The notes beneath the pieces were generated by a model that was not told where the DNA came from, did no database searches, and was given only the letters and a program-made list of their open reading frames with translations. From Candidatus Poribacteria bacterium (GTDB taxonomy: Bacteria > Poribacteria > WGA-4E > WGA-3G), in NCBI GenBank assembly GCA_003635185.1, contig PYJA01000115.1, positions 1-55,279 on the forward strand: a DNA stretch of 55,279 nt, read 5' to 3'. Made by a program: the position numbers and the translations under genes. Shown here piece by piece: positions 43,693 through 52,407 of this stretch; within the stretch, counting starts at the first letter, position 1, and each line of letters opens with the position of its first letter.

Positions 43693-45573
43693 CTAACGGT
43701 AGGTTTCAACGATTTCTGAGATGACACCGCGCCTGTTTTTCCAATTCAGACGCGCAGGTGGGATAAGGTAAATTCCATCAATTGGAATTGTATCTTGATT
43801 GCGGATTTCGCGAACGAGGTTGAGGGTTAACTGCATACCGAGTTCGTTTCCTGCAGTATCACCAAGGTCGCGGAATTTGTCTACGATAAACTGTGGAATG
43901 TAAAGCCCTAAATTATCACGTAAGTAGGAGGCACTGCGGAAGCTTGTCAGAGGCAGGATACCGTAAAGGATTTTTATGCCGAGATGTTCAGTTGCTTTCT
44001 GCGCGCGCTCAATATCTTCAAAAGTCCACACAGGTTGTGTATAGGCAAATTTCGCGCCTTCTGCTACTTTATTTGTCAAATGCTTAACATGAGGAGCGAG
44101 ATTCTCTGCTATTGTGAACCCGCCGCCATAGTAGAATCCACATGGATCGCCAATTGATGAACCGTCGGCAAGTTCTCCTTGATTCAGTCGAGAGATAAGC
44201 TTCATCAATTGGACAGCACCGCGAACGTCCGGCACAAGACTTGCCGATTCATACGGCCCCGCCTTGGGATGGTCACCTGATAATGCGACTATCCCGCGAA
44301 TCCCCAATGCCTCTGCTTCTAACAGATGCGACTGCATGCTGATAAGATTACGCGATCGTGTTGTCCAATGGATAAGTGTGGGGATATGAGTTGCTTGCTG
44401 AAGTCGAAATGCTGTGCCAACTGCCCCGATATTCACTGCAGCACCGGAATTGTCAGTGACATCAAATAGGTCGATCCCCAGTGCAGCGAGCACTTTTGCT
44501 TCCTTGAGTAATGCCCGTAATTGTGGAAACGTATTTGCCCGCGCTTCAACGCTCACAATACGTTCCCGGGTTTCAAATACCTGCTGAACAGGGTTATCTC
44601 TTTGTGATTTATGTGTCGCTGAACGTTTAGGCAGAACAAAGATACGGGGATATCGCTTAACAGGTTTTTTTCCCGTAACCGCTTGGCGAATTTTAGCAGT
44701 ATATTCTGGTGTTGTTCCGCAACAACCGCCAATCATGTTCGCGCCAAGATTGATTAACTTGTGAACATAGTCGGTGAAAACATCTGCACCGACGGTATAT
44801 GAAACAGCGATTTCTCCCTGCTCAACTCTTGGATTTCCTGCGTTCGGTTGCACAACAAGCGGGGTTGTGATGACAGGGGCAAGAAGTTCCATCGCTTGCA
44901 CAAGATCATGCGGTCCTCTACAGTTGATACCGACTGCATGTGCACCGAGTTGTTCTAATTCTTGAGCAAAGACACGAACATCCAGACCAGTGCCAACAGT
45001 CCCACCAGAAATTCCGCTTATCTCTACAATAACAGGGACATCGTAAGTAAGTGCTTGCTTTGTGGCGACCTCTGCTTGCTTAGAAGATACAAATGTCTCT
45101 AACAAAAGCAGATCAACACCTTCATCAACAAGTGCGTCCATCTGTTGTTTGAAAAGCTGACGCATTTTTTTAGTTGACGGTTCAGTGTGTGTTTCAGTTG
45201 CGTCTTCCGTGTAAAATGGAATTTGCCCGACCGATCCAGCAATATAACATGACTCACCTGCCCCGCTCCGTGCTAATCTCACTCCTGCGCGGTTAATCGC
45301 TTCTACTTGATCAGCTAACCCGTGAACTGCCAATGCCTCTCTATTTGCCTGATAGGTATTGGTTTGAAGGACATCAGCACCTGCATGAGCGTAAGCGCGG
45401 TGAACTTCGACCACTTTCTCAACATGTTCATCAGAAATATTACATGCATCTACACAAGGCAGATTTTCCGGGATATATTTCCGCAGTTCCGTTCCGATAG
45501 CACCGTCGCACACTAAGACACGATGCTTTAGAGATTCCAAGAAGTTTTCTTTTTTTGTAGGAGTGGTAGTCAT
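43693..45573 (-). CDS. Bifunctional homocysteine S-methyltransferase/methylenetetrahydrofolate reductase
   Basis: 626 residues. The N-terminal half is a homocysteine S-methyltransferase barrel: LVCDGAIGTEL opening, DVLQTNTYQANREA, and zinc cysteines in GINCRGP and GGCCGTTPEY (about residues 285-295). The C-terminal half is an MTHFR barrel: RERIVSVEARAN, IPTLIHWTTRSRNLISMQSH, GIVALSGDHPKAG, AKFAYTQPVWTFED and ILPLTSFRSASYL. Together they make methyl-tetrahydrofolate and transfer methyl to homocysteine, forming methionine. This known fusion occurs in Firmicutes and other groups. No riboswitch is evident upstream, only a hairpin at 45604. Confidence 0.9.
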   Translation of the reverse strand: MTTTPTKKENFLESLKHRVLVCDGAIGTELRKYIPENLPCVDACNISDEHVEKVVEVHRAYAHAGADVLQTNTYQANREALAVHGLADQVEAINRAGVRLARSGAGESCYIAGSVGQIPFYTEDATETHTEPSTKKMRQLFKQQMDALVDEGVDLLLLETFVSSKQAEVATKQALTYDVPVIVEISGISGGTVGTGLDVRVFAQELEQLGAHAVGINCRGPHDLVQAMELLAPVITTPLVVQPNAGNPRVEQGEIAVSYTVGADVFTDYVHKLINLGANMIGGCCGTTPEYTAKIRQAVTGKKPVKRYPRIFVLPKRSATHKSQRDNPVQQVFETRERIVSVEARANTFPQLRALLKEAKVLAALGIDLFDVTDNSGAAVNIGAVGTAFRLQQATHIPTLIHWTTRSRNLISMQSHLLEAEALGIRGIVALSGDHPKAGPYESASLVPDVRGAVQLMKLISRLNQGELADGSSIGDPCGFYYGGGFTIAENLAPHVKHLTNKVAEGAKFAYTQPVWTFEDIERAQKATEHLGIKILYGILPLTSFRSASYLRDNLGLYIPQFIVDKFRDLGDTAGNELGMQLTLNLVREIRNQDTIPIDGIYLIPPARLNWKNRRGVISEIVETYR

Positions 45574-45603
45574 GCTGTTTGCTACCGTAGCAAAACGTTA
45601 TGT

Positions 45604-45643
45604 AAGATTCCCCGTGTCTATCGCAGCAAACACGGGGAATCTT
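45604..45643. repeat. 14-bp stem hairpin (AAGATTCCCCGTGT)
   Basis: Perfect arms around a 12-base loop, between the copper-oxygenase gene end and the MTHFR-fusion start. No U-run follows in the minus direction, so it is not a standard terminator; it could protect an RNA end or be another mobile palindrome. Confidence 0.6.
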
Positions 45644-45686
45644 GGAAGTTTGAGAAATGTTTAACATTGAATCCAACGCAAAGAAA

Positions 45687-47303
45687 CTATTGAATTATAT
45701 CTCCTGCCTTTTCCACAGGAATATAATAATACCCAAAGAGAATACACATTTCATCTTCGGATGTAAGCCCGAATTGGAGCGGCACATTTTTATCGTAGTT
45801 ATTATGTGTACACTCGAACCTCAGACCGTCGTCTGGCCCTAAGATAAGGACTGGATCAAAGAGGTCAATAGGGGCATCATCATAAGCGATACTACGATGA
45901 AGTAAATCGTCTGTCGATTTTTGGAAAATTTCAAACAATTCACCGTGCCTATGCATGTGGGATGTAAGCAAGAAGACGTTCAACGCCGTATCCGGGTCAT
46001 GTCCGCGTATTCTAAGTTCATCTTCAACATACCATGTCAATTTAGCAACGCGTGTTAATCCGGGGGGGACGTTTATTCCCCGGTTAGAAACGAAAATCTC
46101 TACAGCTTCGTACTTTACTTCTTCTTCTGGAATTGTGTAGATATTGACATAAGTTTCCCCGATCAATGTTTCTTCACCGAGAAGATTGATGTAATGAGAA
46201 TTCAGGTCGTAAACAGTATTCCCGGGTAGTCGCAATCCCACACCTTCAGGAAATTGAAAGAGTGTATCATCGGTCTGTGTCCCGACGACGAAAAGCCTGT
46301 CACCACCCAAAATACCGAATACTGGATCCGGGTTATCTGTGTCAAGCTCGCGGAACTCATCTGCAGGATTAACGGCAGCGTCTGGGATTATTCCATTATT
46401 CAAAAGCCCTTTCGCTAAGCCGTTTTCTGTCAGTCTATATATGATGAAATGATGACTTCCAGATGGGTAGAAGATTTCAACTCTGTTAATAAAAATATCC
46501 CCTTCTACAGGTTGCCCATTTTCATCCTTGATCTGTGTTGCGTAGAATACTTCTCGTTCAGTGCCCGGCTCAATTTTGAAAGGTGGCAAATGGATTTGAT
46601 ACCCTTCTCCTGGTGCTGGCGGTGGCGGTGGATTGAATACTTCTTGAGGGTCGCGGAGGACACCTAAATCGCCAATATCAGGGACTTTTCCTTCTTGTGG
46701 TGCTCCCGCAGCTATCCATTTACGGATTGCATCTATTTTCCCTTTGTGAAGTGGCCCCATACCAAAAGGCATACGCCCGCCAAATTCTGGTGCTTCTGGT
46801 TCCATTAACTTTGTTAAAAGAAAACTGTTATCTGGATTGCCAGGGTCGATTAACTTCATTCCAGCTGCTGCCGCTGCAGCGTTACTTGGAACTCGATTGA
46901 CTAAATCATGGTAAGATTGACCGTAAGTAAGATTCAAATCCCTTGAGTTTTGAGGTGGTGCATGACAAGCACTGTTTGCACAACTCTTATCAAAGATATT
47001 ATCCTGAATATCATGATAGGTGGAGTTATCTCCTTGCTCAGTTTCACCAAAACGGTTTGACACCCGAACAAGATCAAGCACATTAACATGTCCATCACGA
47101 TTGACATCCGGGTTTTGATCAGCAGTCCGGTCACCAGGTTGTCCGAGTGCAGCAGCGACTAACACAAGGTCTTGGATGTTTACTTCGCCATCCTTGTTGA
47201 CATCTTCTAATAAAGTTGACCCTTCATCGTGACCAAACGCTAAAAATGGCACGCCAACCATAAGCAAAACGAGGAATATGGAAAAAACTATTTTTTTAAA
47301 CAT
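45687..47303 (-). CDS. Secreted dockerin-cytochrome-copper type II monooxygenase-like protein
   Basis: 538 residues. Signal peptide (1-24), then a dockerin type I pair (DVNKDGEVNIQDLVLVAAAL at 34-53; DVNRDGHVNVLDLVRVSNRF at 66-85). A cytochrome-c-like segment follows, with a CX4CH haem site (CANSACH, 108-114) and possible axial Met in GGRMPFGMG. The rest matches Cu type II monooxygenases: SGSHHFIIYR and SHMHRHGELFEI (copper histidines), and CTHNNYD with SEDEMCILFGYYY (Met ligand). So calcium-binding anchor, electron carrier and copper redox centre are in one exported chain. Substrate unknown. GGAGG lies 13 bp before the start, wide of optimal. Downstream of a glycosyltransferase gene. Confidence 0.82.
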   Translation of the reverse strand: MFKKIVFSIFLVLLMVGVPFLAFGHDEGSTLLEDVNKDGEVNIQDLVLVAAALGQPGDRTADQNPDVNRDGHVNVLDLVRVSNRFGETEQGDNSTYHDIQDNIFDKSCANSACHAPPQNSRDLNLTYGQSYHDLVNRVPSNAAAAAAGMKLIDPGNPDNSFLLTKLMEPEAPEFGGRMPFGMGPLHKGKIDAIRKWIAAGAPQEGKVPDIGDLGVLRDPQEVFNPPPPPAPGEGYQIHLPPFKIEPGTEREVFYATQIKDENGQPVEGDIFINRVEIFYPSGSHHFIIYRLTENGLAKGLLNNGIIPDAAVNPADEFRELDTDNPDPVFGILGGDRLFVVGTQTDDTLFQFPEGVGLRLPGNTVYDLNSHYINLLGEETLIGETYVNIYTIPEEEVKYEAVEIFVSNRGINVPPGLTRVAKLTWYVEDELRIRGHDPDTALNVFLLTSHMHRHGELFEIFQKSTDDLLHRSIAYDDAPIDLFDPVLILGPDDGLRFECTHNNYDKNVPLQFGLTSEDEMCILFGYYYIPVEKAGDIIQ

Positions 47304-47333
47304 AATTTACAATTTAACCTCCAAATATCGGTA

Positions 47334-48059
47334 TTAACACAATTCATCCTGTGTTGTGTTTTTGAAAATTTTTGACTTTGAAATAAACCTATATTTTAAG
47401 AGTGTCCATGCTGCGAATAATCCATCGGACCAAAAGCGGAGTTTTTTACCCTCTTTTTTCGTACGTGGAAAATAGGAAACTGGCACTTCATGGATCTGAT
47501 AGCCTGCACGCAAAATCTTCGCGGTGACTTCAGGGCAAAACTCAAATCCCTCACATGTCAAATTCAATTCTTTTATGAGCTCGCTTGAAAACGCTTTGTA
47601 ACCTGTAGACTCGTCTGTGATACGGCATCCATAGAGTAGATTGGTGTATATCGCGAGGATCCGGTTTGCAATATAGTTGTGGAGACTGGCGTTACCTCTA
47701 CCGTTCAGAAACCGTGAACCGTAGACAACTTCAACCTCTTTATTTTTTAACGGTTCAACCAGTGGCAAAATGTCGTTCGGAGAAAGTTCCATGTCCGCAT
47801 CTTGAATTACAACCATATTTCCCTTAACGGACGGAATCCCACTCCGAATCGCAAAGCCTTTCCCTCGATTCTCCCGGCAATGGACGATGGTTAAATCGTT
47901 ATTATGGCGTAGTTCCTCAAGGATAGTATACGTTTTATCAGTTGACCCATCATTGACAACAATAATCTGTTTTTCAAGAGGTAATGCCTGCACAGTTTCA
48001 AGTACCTGTCGAATCGTTTGCTCTTCATTATACGCAGGGATGATAACGGATACTAACAT
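47334..48059 (-). CDS. Glycosyltransferase family 2 (dolichyl-phosphate-sugar synthase-like)
   Basis: 241 residues of GT-A fold: the N-terminus SVIIPAYNEEQTIRQVLETV and VVNDGSTDKTY, the metal-binding QDADMELSP (DXD-type), RFLNGRGN, and the acceptor-side TDESTGYKAFSSELIKEL with FEFCPEVTAKIL. These are the marks of the DPM1/GtrB-like subgroup that loads sugar onto polyprenyl phosphate. No C-terminal membrane helices, so soluble or peripheral. It likely serves glycan or lipid glycosylation. Starts at ATG 48059 without a visible ribosome-binding site; ends 31 bp before the copper-oxygenase start. Confidence 0.88.
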   Translation of the reverse strand: MLVSVIIPAYNEEQTIRQVLETVQALPLEKQIIVVNDGSTDKTYTILEELRHNNDLTIVHCRENRGKGFAIRSGIPSVKGNMVVIQDADMELSPNDILPLVEPLKNKEVEVVYGSRFLNGRGNASLHNYIANRILAIYTNLLYGCRITDESTGYKAFSSELIKELNLTCEGFEFCPEVTAKILRAGYQIHEVPVSYFPRTKKEGKKLRFWSDGLFAAWTLLKYRFISKSKIFKNTTQDELC

Positions 48060-48142
48060 TTTGCATTACGTTTCTATGACTATCAGCGGTCAGCTTTCGC
48101 AGTCGGTAAAGATGTTCTAATCAATATCCAAAACCAATTCGA

Positions 48143-48934
48143 TTAGAGCAAGGATTTTACCATGCCTCCATCTGCTTGAATTGTTGTGCCGGTAATATAA
48201 CTTGCACGTTCAGAGGCAAGAAAGACGACTAAGTTGGCAAATTCTTCTGGATCGCCAATTCTGCCGAGCGGAATATCCGCTGTCATTTTCTCAAGCGCAG
48301 CGTCAAACGAGATGCCTGCTTCCTCCGCCCGTACTGTTGCTAATTGCTTAATTCTATCTGTAAAAATAATCCCAGGACATACGTTATTGACCAATATCTT
48401 GTGAGGAGCGAGTTCTGTAGCGAGTGTCTTGGCAAACCCGATTACACCTGTTCGCGCCATATTCGATAACATCAGTCCGTCTACAGGTTGTTTAACAGAG
48501 ACAGAAGTAAGGTTGATAATCCGCCCACCACCGCGTGCGCGCATCGTAGGGACAACAGCACGACAGAGATTGATAGTGCTCATCAGATTTAAATGCACAG
48601 CGTTCAGATAATCTTCTGCAGACAAGTCATCAAACCGTCCTGCTCTGGGACCACCTGCATTATTAACTAAAATATCAATACCGCCAAAATGGGCTATCGC
48701 TTTGTTTATCAGAGATTCAACCTGCTCTGGTTGACTGACATCTGTCGGTACAGCTAATACTTCGGAACCCGTTTGATTGCGAATTTCTTGCGCTGTTGCC
48801 TCTAATGTGTTGCTGTTTCTGGCACAGATGGTGACCTTTGCACCTTCTTGTGCTAAACCGAGTGCAATTGCTTTTCCAAGCCCTTTACTTGAGGCTCCTA
48901 CAACTGCAATTTTGTCCGTAAGTCCGAGGTCCAT
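48143..48934 (-). CDS. Short-chain dehydrogenase/reductase (SDR)
   Basis: 263 residues from ATG 48934. Rossmann motif GASSKGLGKAIA, NNAG structural motif (VNNAGGPRAG), catalytic Ser in NLTSVSVKQP, and NVCPGIIFTDR. The usual YxxxK catalytic pair is not seen: after the Ser strand the sequence reads GLMLSNMARTGVIGFAKTL, so the Tyr is replaced, giving SNMAR in place of YxxxK. This variant occurs in some SDRs annotated as 3-oxoacyl-ACP-reductase-like. The C-terminal YITGTTIQADGG is standard. A consensus promoter lies at 49002-49030. The longer frame start at 48976 is rejected because the SDR fold begins at LTDKIAVV. Confidence 0.85.
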   Translation of the reverse strand: MDLGLTDKIAVVGASSKGLGKAIALGLAQEGAKVTICARNSNTLEATAQEIRNQTGSEVLAVPTDVSQPEQVESLINKAIAHFGGIDILVNNAGGPRAGRFDDLSAEDYLNAVHLNLMSTINLCRAVVPTMRARGGGRIINLTSVSVKQPVDGLMLSNMARTGVIGFAKTLATELAPHKILVNNVCPGIIFTDRIKQLATVRAEEAGISFDAALEKMTADIPLGRIGDPEEFANLVVFLASERASYITGTTIQADGGMVKSLL

Positions 48935-49001
48935 ATAATCACTATATGAGCAGCAAACTGCCCATAATCCTTTCACATACTAAATCTACCTTATTTGATT
49001 A

Positions 49002-49030
49002 AGTATACTATTTTTGCTATATATTGTCAA
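49002..49030 (-). promoter_or_regulatory. Consensus sigma-70 promoter of the SDR gene
   Basis: Minus strand TTGACA, 17-base spacer, TATACT, 68 bp before ATG 48934. It probably starts the minus-strand run that continues into the glycosyltransferase. On the plus strand the same gap (48935-49254) has an extended -10 TGTTATACT at 49067 and a partial CAAACTGGCAGTTT hairpin; nothing else is seen. Confidence 0.8.
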
Positions 49031-49254
49031 GGATAAACATTATCACTTCAATATTTCTAAATTTCATGTTATACTGACTGGATATTAAATGTCTATTCGA
49101 CATCCCATGCAGATTTGGAATGAGAGCATTGCGTTTTTGCGTAGTCCGAATCTTTTAGATTATGTCCAGCAACAAGCAAACTGGCAGTTTAAGGTAGGGA
49201 CAATTATCCGAAAATGAAGATGCAAATATTCAACATATGAAGGAGAAGTATAAT

Positions 49255-49644
49255 ATGGCAAAAGTTAAGGTTTTTCTAAGTTTTGAGTTTGACAAAGATA
49301 GAGAACTTCAGCCCAATTTCTACGCGCAAGCCAAGAAGTACTCTGACTATGAGATTAAAGATTACTCCCTGAAAGAAACACTTCGTCCGGATGATAATAG
49401 TTGGTTCAAGGAAGCAAAAAAGCAAATTTTACTTTCGGATATTGTGATTATCGTTTTAGGACAAGATACTCATAACGCGCCTGGTGTTAAAAAAGAAGTA
49501 GCATTCGCGAATCAGGAAGGTAAACCGATGTTCCAGACTCGTCCGCAGAAAAGGACAAGCGGTGCTGTCCCTGGGGCAGGTGATGAGATTAAGTGGGATT
49601 GGAAACAAATTGATGCGAAAATCTCTGAGTGCTTGAAGAAATAA
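49255..49644 (+). CDS. TIR-like (MTH538/DUF1863) domain protein
   Basis: 129 residues from ATG 49255, with AAGGAG at 49240-49245. A compact flavodoxin-like fold: KVKVFLSFEFDKDRELQPNF, then SWFKEAKKQILLSDIVIIVL, GQDTHNAPGVKKEVAFA and a final WDWKQIDAKISECLKK. This matches the MTH538 TIR-like family, whose relatives include the ThsB signal-making subunits of the Thoeris defence system; it is short and has no fused sensor. It faces the membrane protein gene at 49674, 29 bp away. The natural guess is a phage- or stress-responsive nucleotide-signal module, but the partner is not a known Thoeris effector. Confidence 0.75.
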   Translation: MAKVKVFLSFEFDKDRELQPNFYAQAKKYSDYEIKDYSLKETLRPDDNSWFKEAKKQILLSDIVIIVLGQDTHNAPGVKKEVAFANQEGKPMFQTRPQKRTSGAVPGAGDEIKWDWKQIDAKISECLKK

Positions 49645-49673
49645 TGGAAGTGTGGGATCGCGGACACGTTTTG

Positions 49674-50087
49674 CTATCCTATGTCTTGCTTAATCCATTG
49701 CCAAAGAAGAACTATCCCGATGACAAGTAGGATTGTAAAATAGAAAAAGAGAAGTGTCTTTGAGAAAATGGCTTTAAACCAGTCTCCATTCTTCTTAAAA
49801 GGGACAGTGTTCATAGAGAAGTCTATATTATCTTCATCGGTTTCTCTAACGGCATCGTATAACCGCCGGAAAAGTCGTTCTTGATTGAGATAAAAACCGT
49901 CCAATCCCCAAAAGAAAAGCGTAGGAATCGCAGCTAACGAAGCATACATCGGTTTTGAGTCTTTTGTAGCAAAACCCAGTACCGCCGCAACGAAGATAAC
50001 CGTCCATCCCTTCAAGTAAAAAGAACTATTTGCCAACCGATTGATAACATTTTGGATCAGTTCTAAATGTTTTAGTTTTTTTACCAT
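49674..50087 (-). CDS. Three-helix membrane protein, convergent partner of TIR-like gene
   Basis: 137 residues. An amphipathic N-terminus (LELIQNVINRLANSSFYLKG) is followed by two close helices (about 27-43 and 48-67, joined by ATKDSKPMY), then LNQERLFRRLYDAVRETDED as a soluble linker and a last helix (about 112-132). I recall similar small proteins beside TIR-like genes. The layout, helices with a conserved cytoplasmic arm, is like effectors that disturb the membrane (compare SLATT proteins). It has its own consensus promoter at 50140. Function inferred from context. Confidence 0.72.
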   Translation of the reverse strand: MVKKLKHLELIQNVINRLANSSFYLKGWTVIFVAAVLGFATKDSKPMYASLAAIPTLFFWGLDGFYLNQERLFRRLYDAVRETDEDNIDFSMNTVPFKKNGDWFKAIFSKTLLFFYFTILLVIGIVLLWQWIKQDIG

Positions 50088-50139
50088 CGGTGCATTTTCA
50101 CTTGCTCAGCAAGCGTCTCCCATGTAGATATTTGCTGCC

Positions 50140-50168
50140 AGTATACAACATCAGAATCTAAATGTCAA
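50140..50168 (-). promoter_or_regulatory. Consensus sigma-70 promoter of the membrane partner gene
   Basis: Minus strand TTGACA, 17-base spacer, TATACT, 53 bp before ATG 50087. It shows that the gene is transcribed independently of the methyltransferase upstream. Confidence 0.8.
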
Positions 50169-50202
50169 GAAAAATGAAAGTTGCTGTCACAACAAGTTGG
50201 TA

Positions 50203-51942
50203 TTATTCCGTGACAATCGTCTCCTCACCAAGCATGTCAATAATTTTCACAGCAACGCGGGCATTTGGACGTGGTAGCGTTACCGTGTATTCCCCTTCAA
50301 CAAAATCATCTTTATTTTCTGGCACATCACTCACATCTATTTTGAAATACTTTATCGTATAGTCCCTATCAATCAGCACACAATCAATCTGTGCGCGGAA
50401 ATCATCAATTTGCTCGTCAAAAATAGTACGATCTATGTCCATGCGTGCTAAAATGGTCGGACTGATGTACTCTGCGATGGTAATTTTGACACTATCTCCG
50501 TCTCTCTCAAAATTAACCTCTGCTGATGCAGGTTCAAACGTAGTGATTCCTTCGCTGCCGATGTCGCGCACAAAGATTTTATTTACTGCGCGCCGCCTGT
50601 TTTCCTCCTTGAGTTCCGCCTGAATATTGCTATTGATACCGTAGCAAAATACCGTGATATTGCGCGACTCTTCTGGACGATTTTCAAGTTCGTCTTTTAT
50701 CGTCTGAATATCTAATGGCGTAAGCGGTTTCGTCAAGTCTATAATTTTAACAAGTGTCCCGTCCAACGTCCCATCAAAAAACGCCTCTTGCCTATCCGTT
50801 TGCACACCATATTTTTTAATCACAATATCCCTTCGCTCCAAATCGGTACTTGCATCGTAGTTATTGACCCGATAGTGAACAATGCCGCGCTGCGCATCAG
50901 GTAGTTTCTGCAGTCTTTTTATTGTCGTTTGGATTGCACCTTTGTTGATATCTGCAGCGATCCAACGTCTTCCGAGTTTTTCTGCAACGGCAGCAGTGGT
51001 GCCGCTGCCTACAAAGCAGTCAAGCACAATATCACCTTCGTTTGAAGAAGCATTGATAATGCGTTCTACGAGTGCTTCAGGTTTTTGGGTTGGATATCCT
51101 ATACGTTCATCATCGTCACCTTGTATAGTAAGTTCCTTTTCTGTCCATAGATTTCCAATAGCGACTCCAGGATTGGTATCAAGGTAGACTCTCTTAACTG
51201 TGCCTTGTAGATATTTGCGACCACGGGGTATTGCATAACGTCGTCCATTTTCGTCAATGTGTCTATATTCAGATTTGATAGTTTCTTCTGATAATGGACG
51301 GAATATGGCATTGAAAGTATATCTATCGGTGACAGAATAAAACAGTAAAGTGTCGTTCTCAGTTGTAAATTTTACCTTCGCTGTATTTTTATGTCCACCA
51401 TATTTTCTCCAGACAATTTCATTTCTAAAGTTAAATTCTCCAAAAATCTCGTCCAACGCTAATCTCAAATAACTGTTCATTCGCCAGTCACAATGCACAT
51501 AGATAGCCCCTTTGTCTGATAACAATTCCCGCATCAAAATCAACCGTTCATACATAAATTGAAGATAAGTATCATTTGCCCAGATATCACTGTATTGTAT
51601 CTGTTCAGCAATAGTGTGTCCTTCTGCCTCAAGTTTCTCCTTTTCACCGCGTAATGCTACCTTGCGCACATAATCTGCACCGCTTGCAAACGGCGGATCG
51701 ATATAAATTAAGTCAATCTTCCCACGAAAACCTTGCACCAGCAGTGTGGAGAGAATCTCTTTGTTATCACCATGAAAAAGGAGATTAGGACCGTCTTTAA
51801 ATTTGTCGTAATTCGGTTCTTTCTCTGGGTTCTCAACGTTATAGGTATCTACCAATTGCGCAGGATAATTGCTTATTGTGTCAATTGGGCGTTTGCCTAC
51901 CCAGTGGAGCATGGGTCTGCCTTTAACTGGCTTGATTTTCAT
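50203..51942 (-). CDS. Beta-class site-specific DNA methyltransferase
   Basis: 579 residues. Catalytic motif IV IDLIYIDPPFAS (about residue 80) comes before SAM motif I DIVLDCFVGSGTTA (about residue 315), the beta-class order shared with type III Mod and CcrM-like enzymes. The target-recognition region lies between, and GYPTQKPEALVERI (motif X) stands before motif I. DPPF suggests N6-adenine or N4-cytosine methylation. A C-terminal segment of about 210 residues is extra and mostly beta. No restriction subunit is nearby, so it may be an orphan or part of a defence island. The start overlaps the AbrB-like gene by 20 bp, so translation is coupled. Confidence 0.88.
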   Translation of the reverse strand: MKIKPVKGRPMLHWVGKRPIDTISNYPAQLVDTYNVENPEKEPNYDKFKDGPNLLFHGDNKEILSTLLVQGFRGKIDLIYIDPPFASGADYVRKVALRGEKEKLEAEGHTIAEQIQYSDIWANDTYLQFMYERLILMRELLSDKGAIYVHCDWRMNSYLRLALDEIFGEFNFRNEIVWRKYGGHKNTAKVKFTTENDTLLFYSVTDRYTFNAIFRPLSEETIKSEYRHIDENGRRYAIPRGRKYLQGTVKRVYLDTNPGVAIGNLWTEKELTIQGDDDERIGYPTQKPEALVERIINASSNEGDIVLDCFVGSGTTAAVAEKLGRRWIAADINKGAIQTTIKRLQKLPDAQRGIVHYRVNNYDASTDLERRDIVIKKYGVQTDRQEAFFDGTLDGTLVKIIDLTKPLTPLDIQTIKDELENRPEESRNITVFCYGINSNIQAELKEENRRRAVNKIFVRDIGSEGITTFEPASAEVNFERDGDSVKITIAEYISPTILARMDIDRTIFDEQIDDFRAQIDCVLIDRDYTIKYFKIDVSDVPENKDDFVEGEYTVTLPRPNARVAVKIIDMLGEETIVTE

Positions 51943-52225
51943 TGTGTTCCCTTTCGTAATCTTCTTGTCTCAGCTCAGCAACGGCGCGTTCAACATCTTG
52001 ATAGACTTCTTCTTCGCTGACACCTCTATTTTGCTCGTGGACACTTTTCATTACTTGCAAAAGTTTCGCCCAATTTTCAGGTGTCGTTGATTTCTTAGGC
52101 ATGATCACTACACAATCACCCTCAATCCGTGCATCCACGATATCACCCTTCTTGAGTCCTAAACTTTCTCGGATCTTTTTAGGAATAGTCATCTGTCCAC
52201 GTTCGCGAATCTTAGCAACTGCCAT
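51923..52225 (-). CDS. AbrB/MazE-type swapped-hairpin DNA-binding regulator
   Basis: 100 residues. Residues 1-47 are a full SpoVT-AbrB domain (KIRERGQMTIPKKIRESLGL, then GDIVDARIEGDCVVIMPKK), which binds DNA as a dimer. Residues about 50-100 form a helical tail (KLLQVMKSVHEQNRGVSEEE, then DVERAVAELRQEDYE), as in MazE-like antitoxins that cover a toxin. No toxin gene follows; instead it overlaps the methyltransferase, so it may regulate that gene. AAAAAAGGAGCAAGAAC stands before its ATG. The tail is nearly duplicated in the 53395 gene. Confidence 0.85.
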   Translation of the reverse strand: MAVAKIRERGQMTIPKKIRESLGLKKGDIVDARIEGDCVVIMPKKSTTPENWAKLLQVMKSVHEQNRGVSEEEVYQDVERAVAELRQEDYEREHNENQAS

Positions 52226-52298
52226 GTTCTTGCTCCTTTTTTGCGGTTATGCTAATAGTTGGTGTCATTAAAGTATAAAGCGTTTTTTAGACGTTATC

Positions 52299-52407
52299 TT
52301 AATCTGCTTGGTATGTGATATTATCAAGAGCATTGCAAAGTTCTTCATAATGTATAGATGTTGTAAATTTCCTGAATAGTTGCTGGTATTTTTAGAATCT
52401 GAATCAT
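52299..52407 (-). pseudogene. Decayed small reading frame
   Basis: Minus strand GAAGGAGTATATAACA before ATG 52407, then MIQILKIPATIQEIYNIYT. One base out of frame it continues YEELCNALDNITYQAD to TAA 52299. A strong ribosome-binding site and a coherent two-part peptide suggest a real small gene with a single frameshift. No family recognised. The rest of the 52226-52604 gap holds nothing I can name. Confidence 0.3.

Noticed and set aside
45604..45643. Terminator or SAM riboswitch before the methionine-synthesis gene
   Set aside because: Simple hairpin without a U-run and no riboswitch core pattern.
48935..48976. Longer SDR start at 48976
   Set aside because: Adds Cys/Ser-rich residues before the conserved fold; ATG 48934 gives the usual N-terminus.
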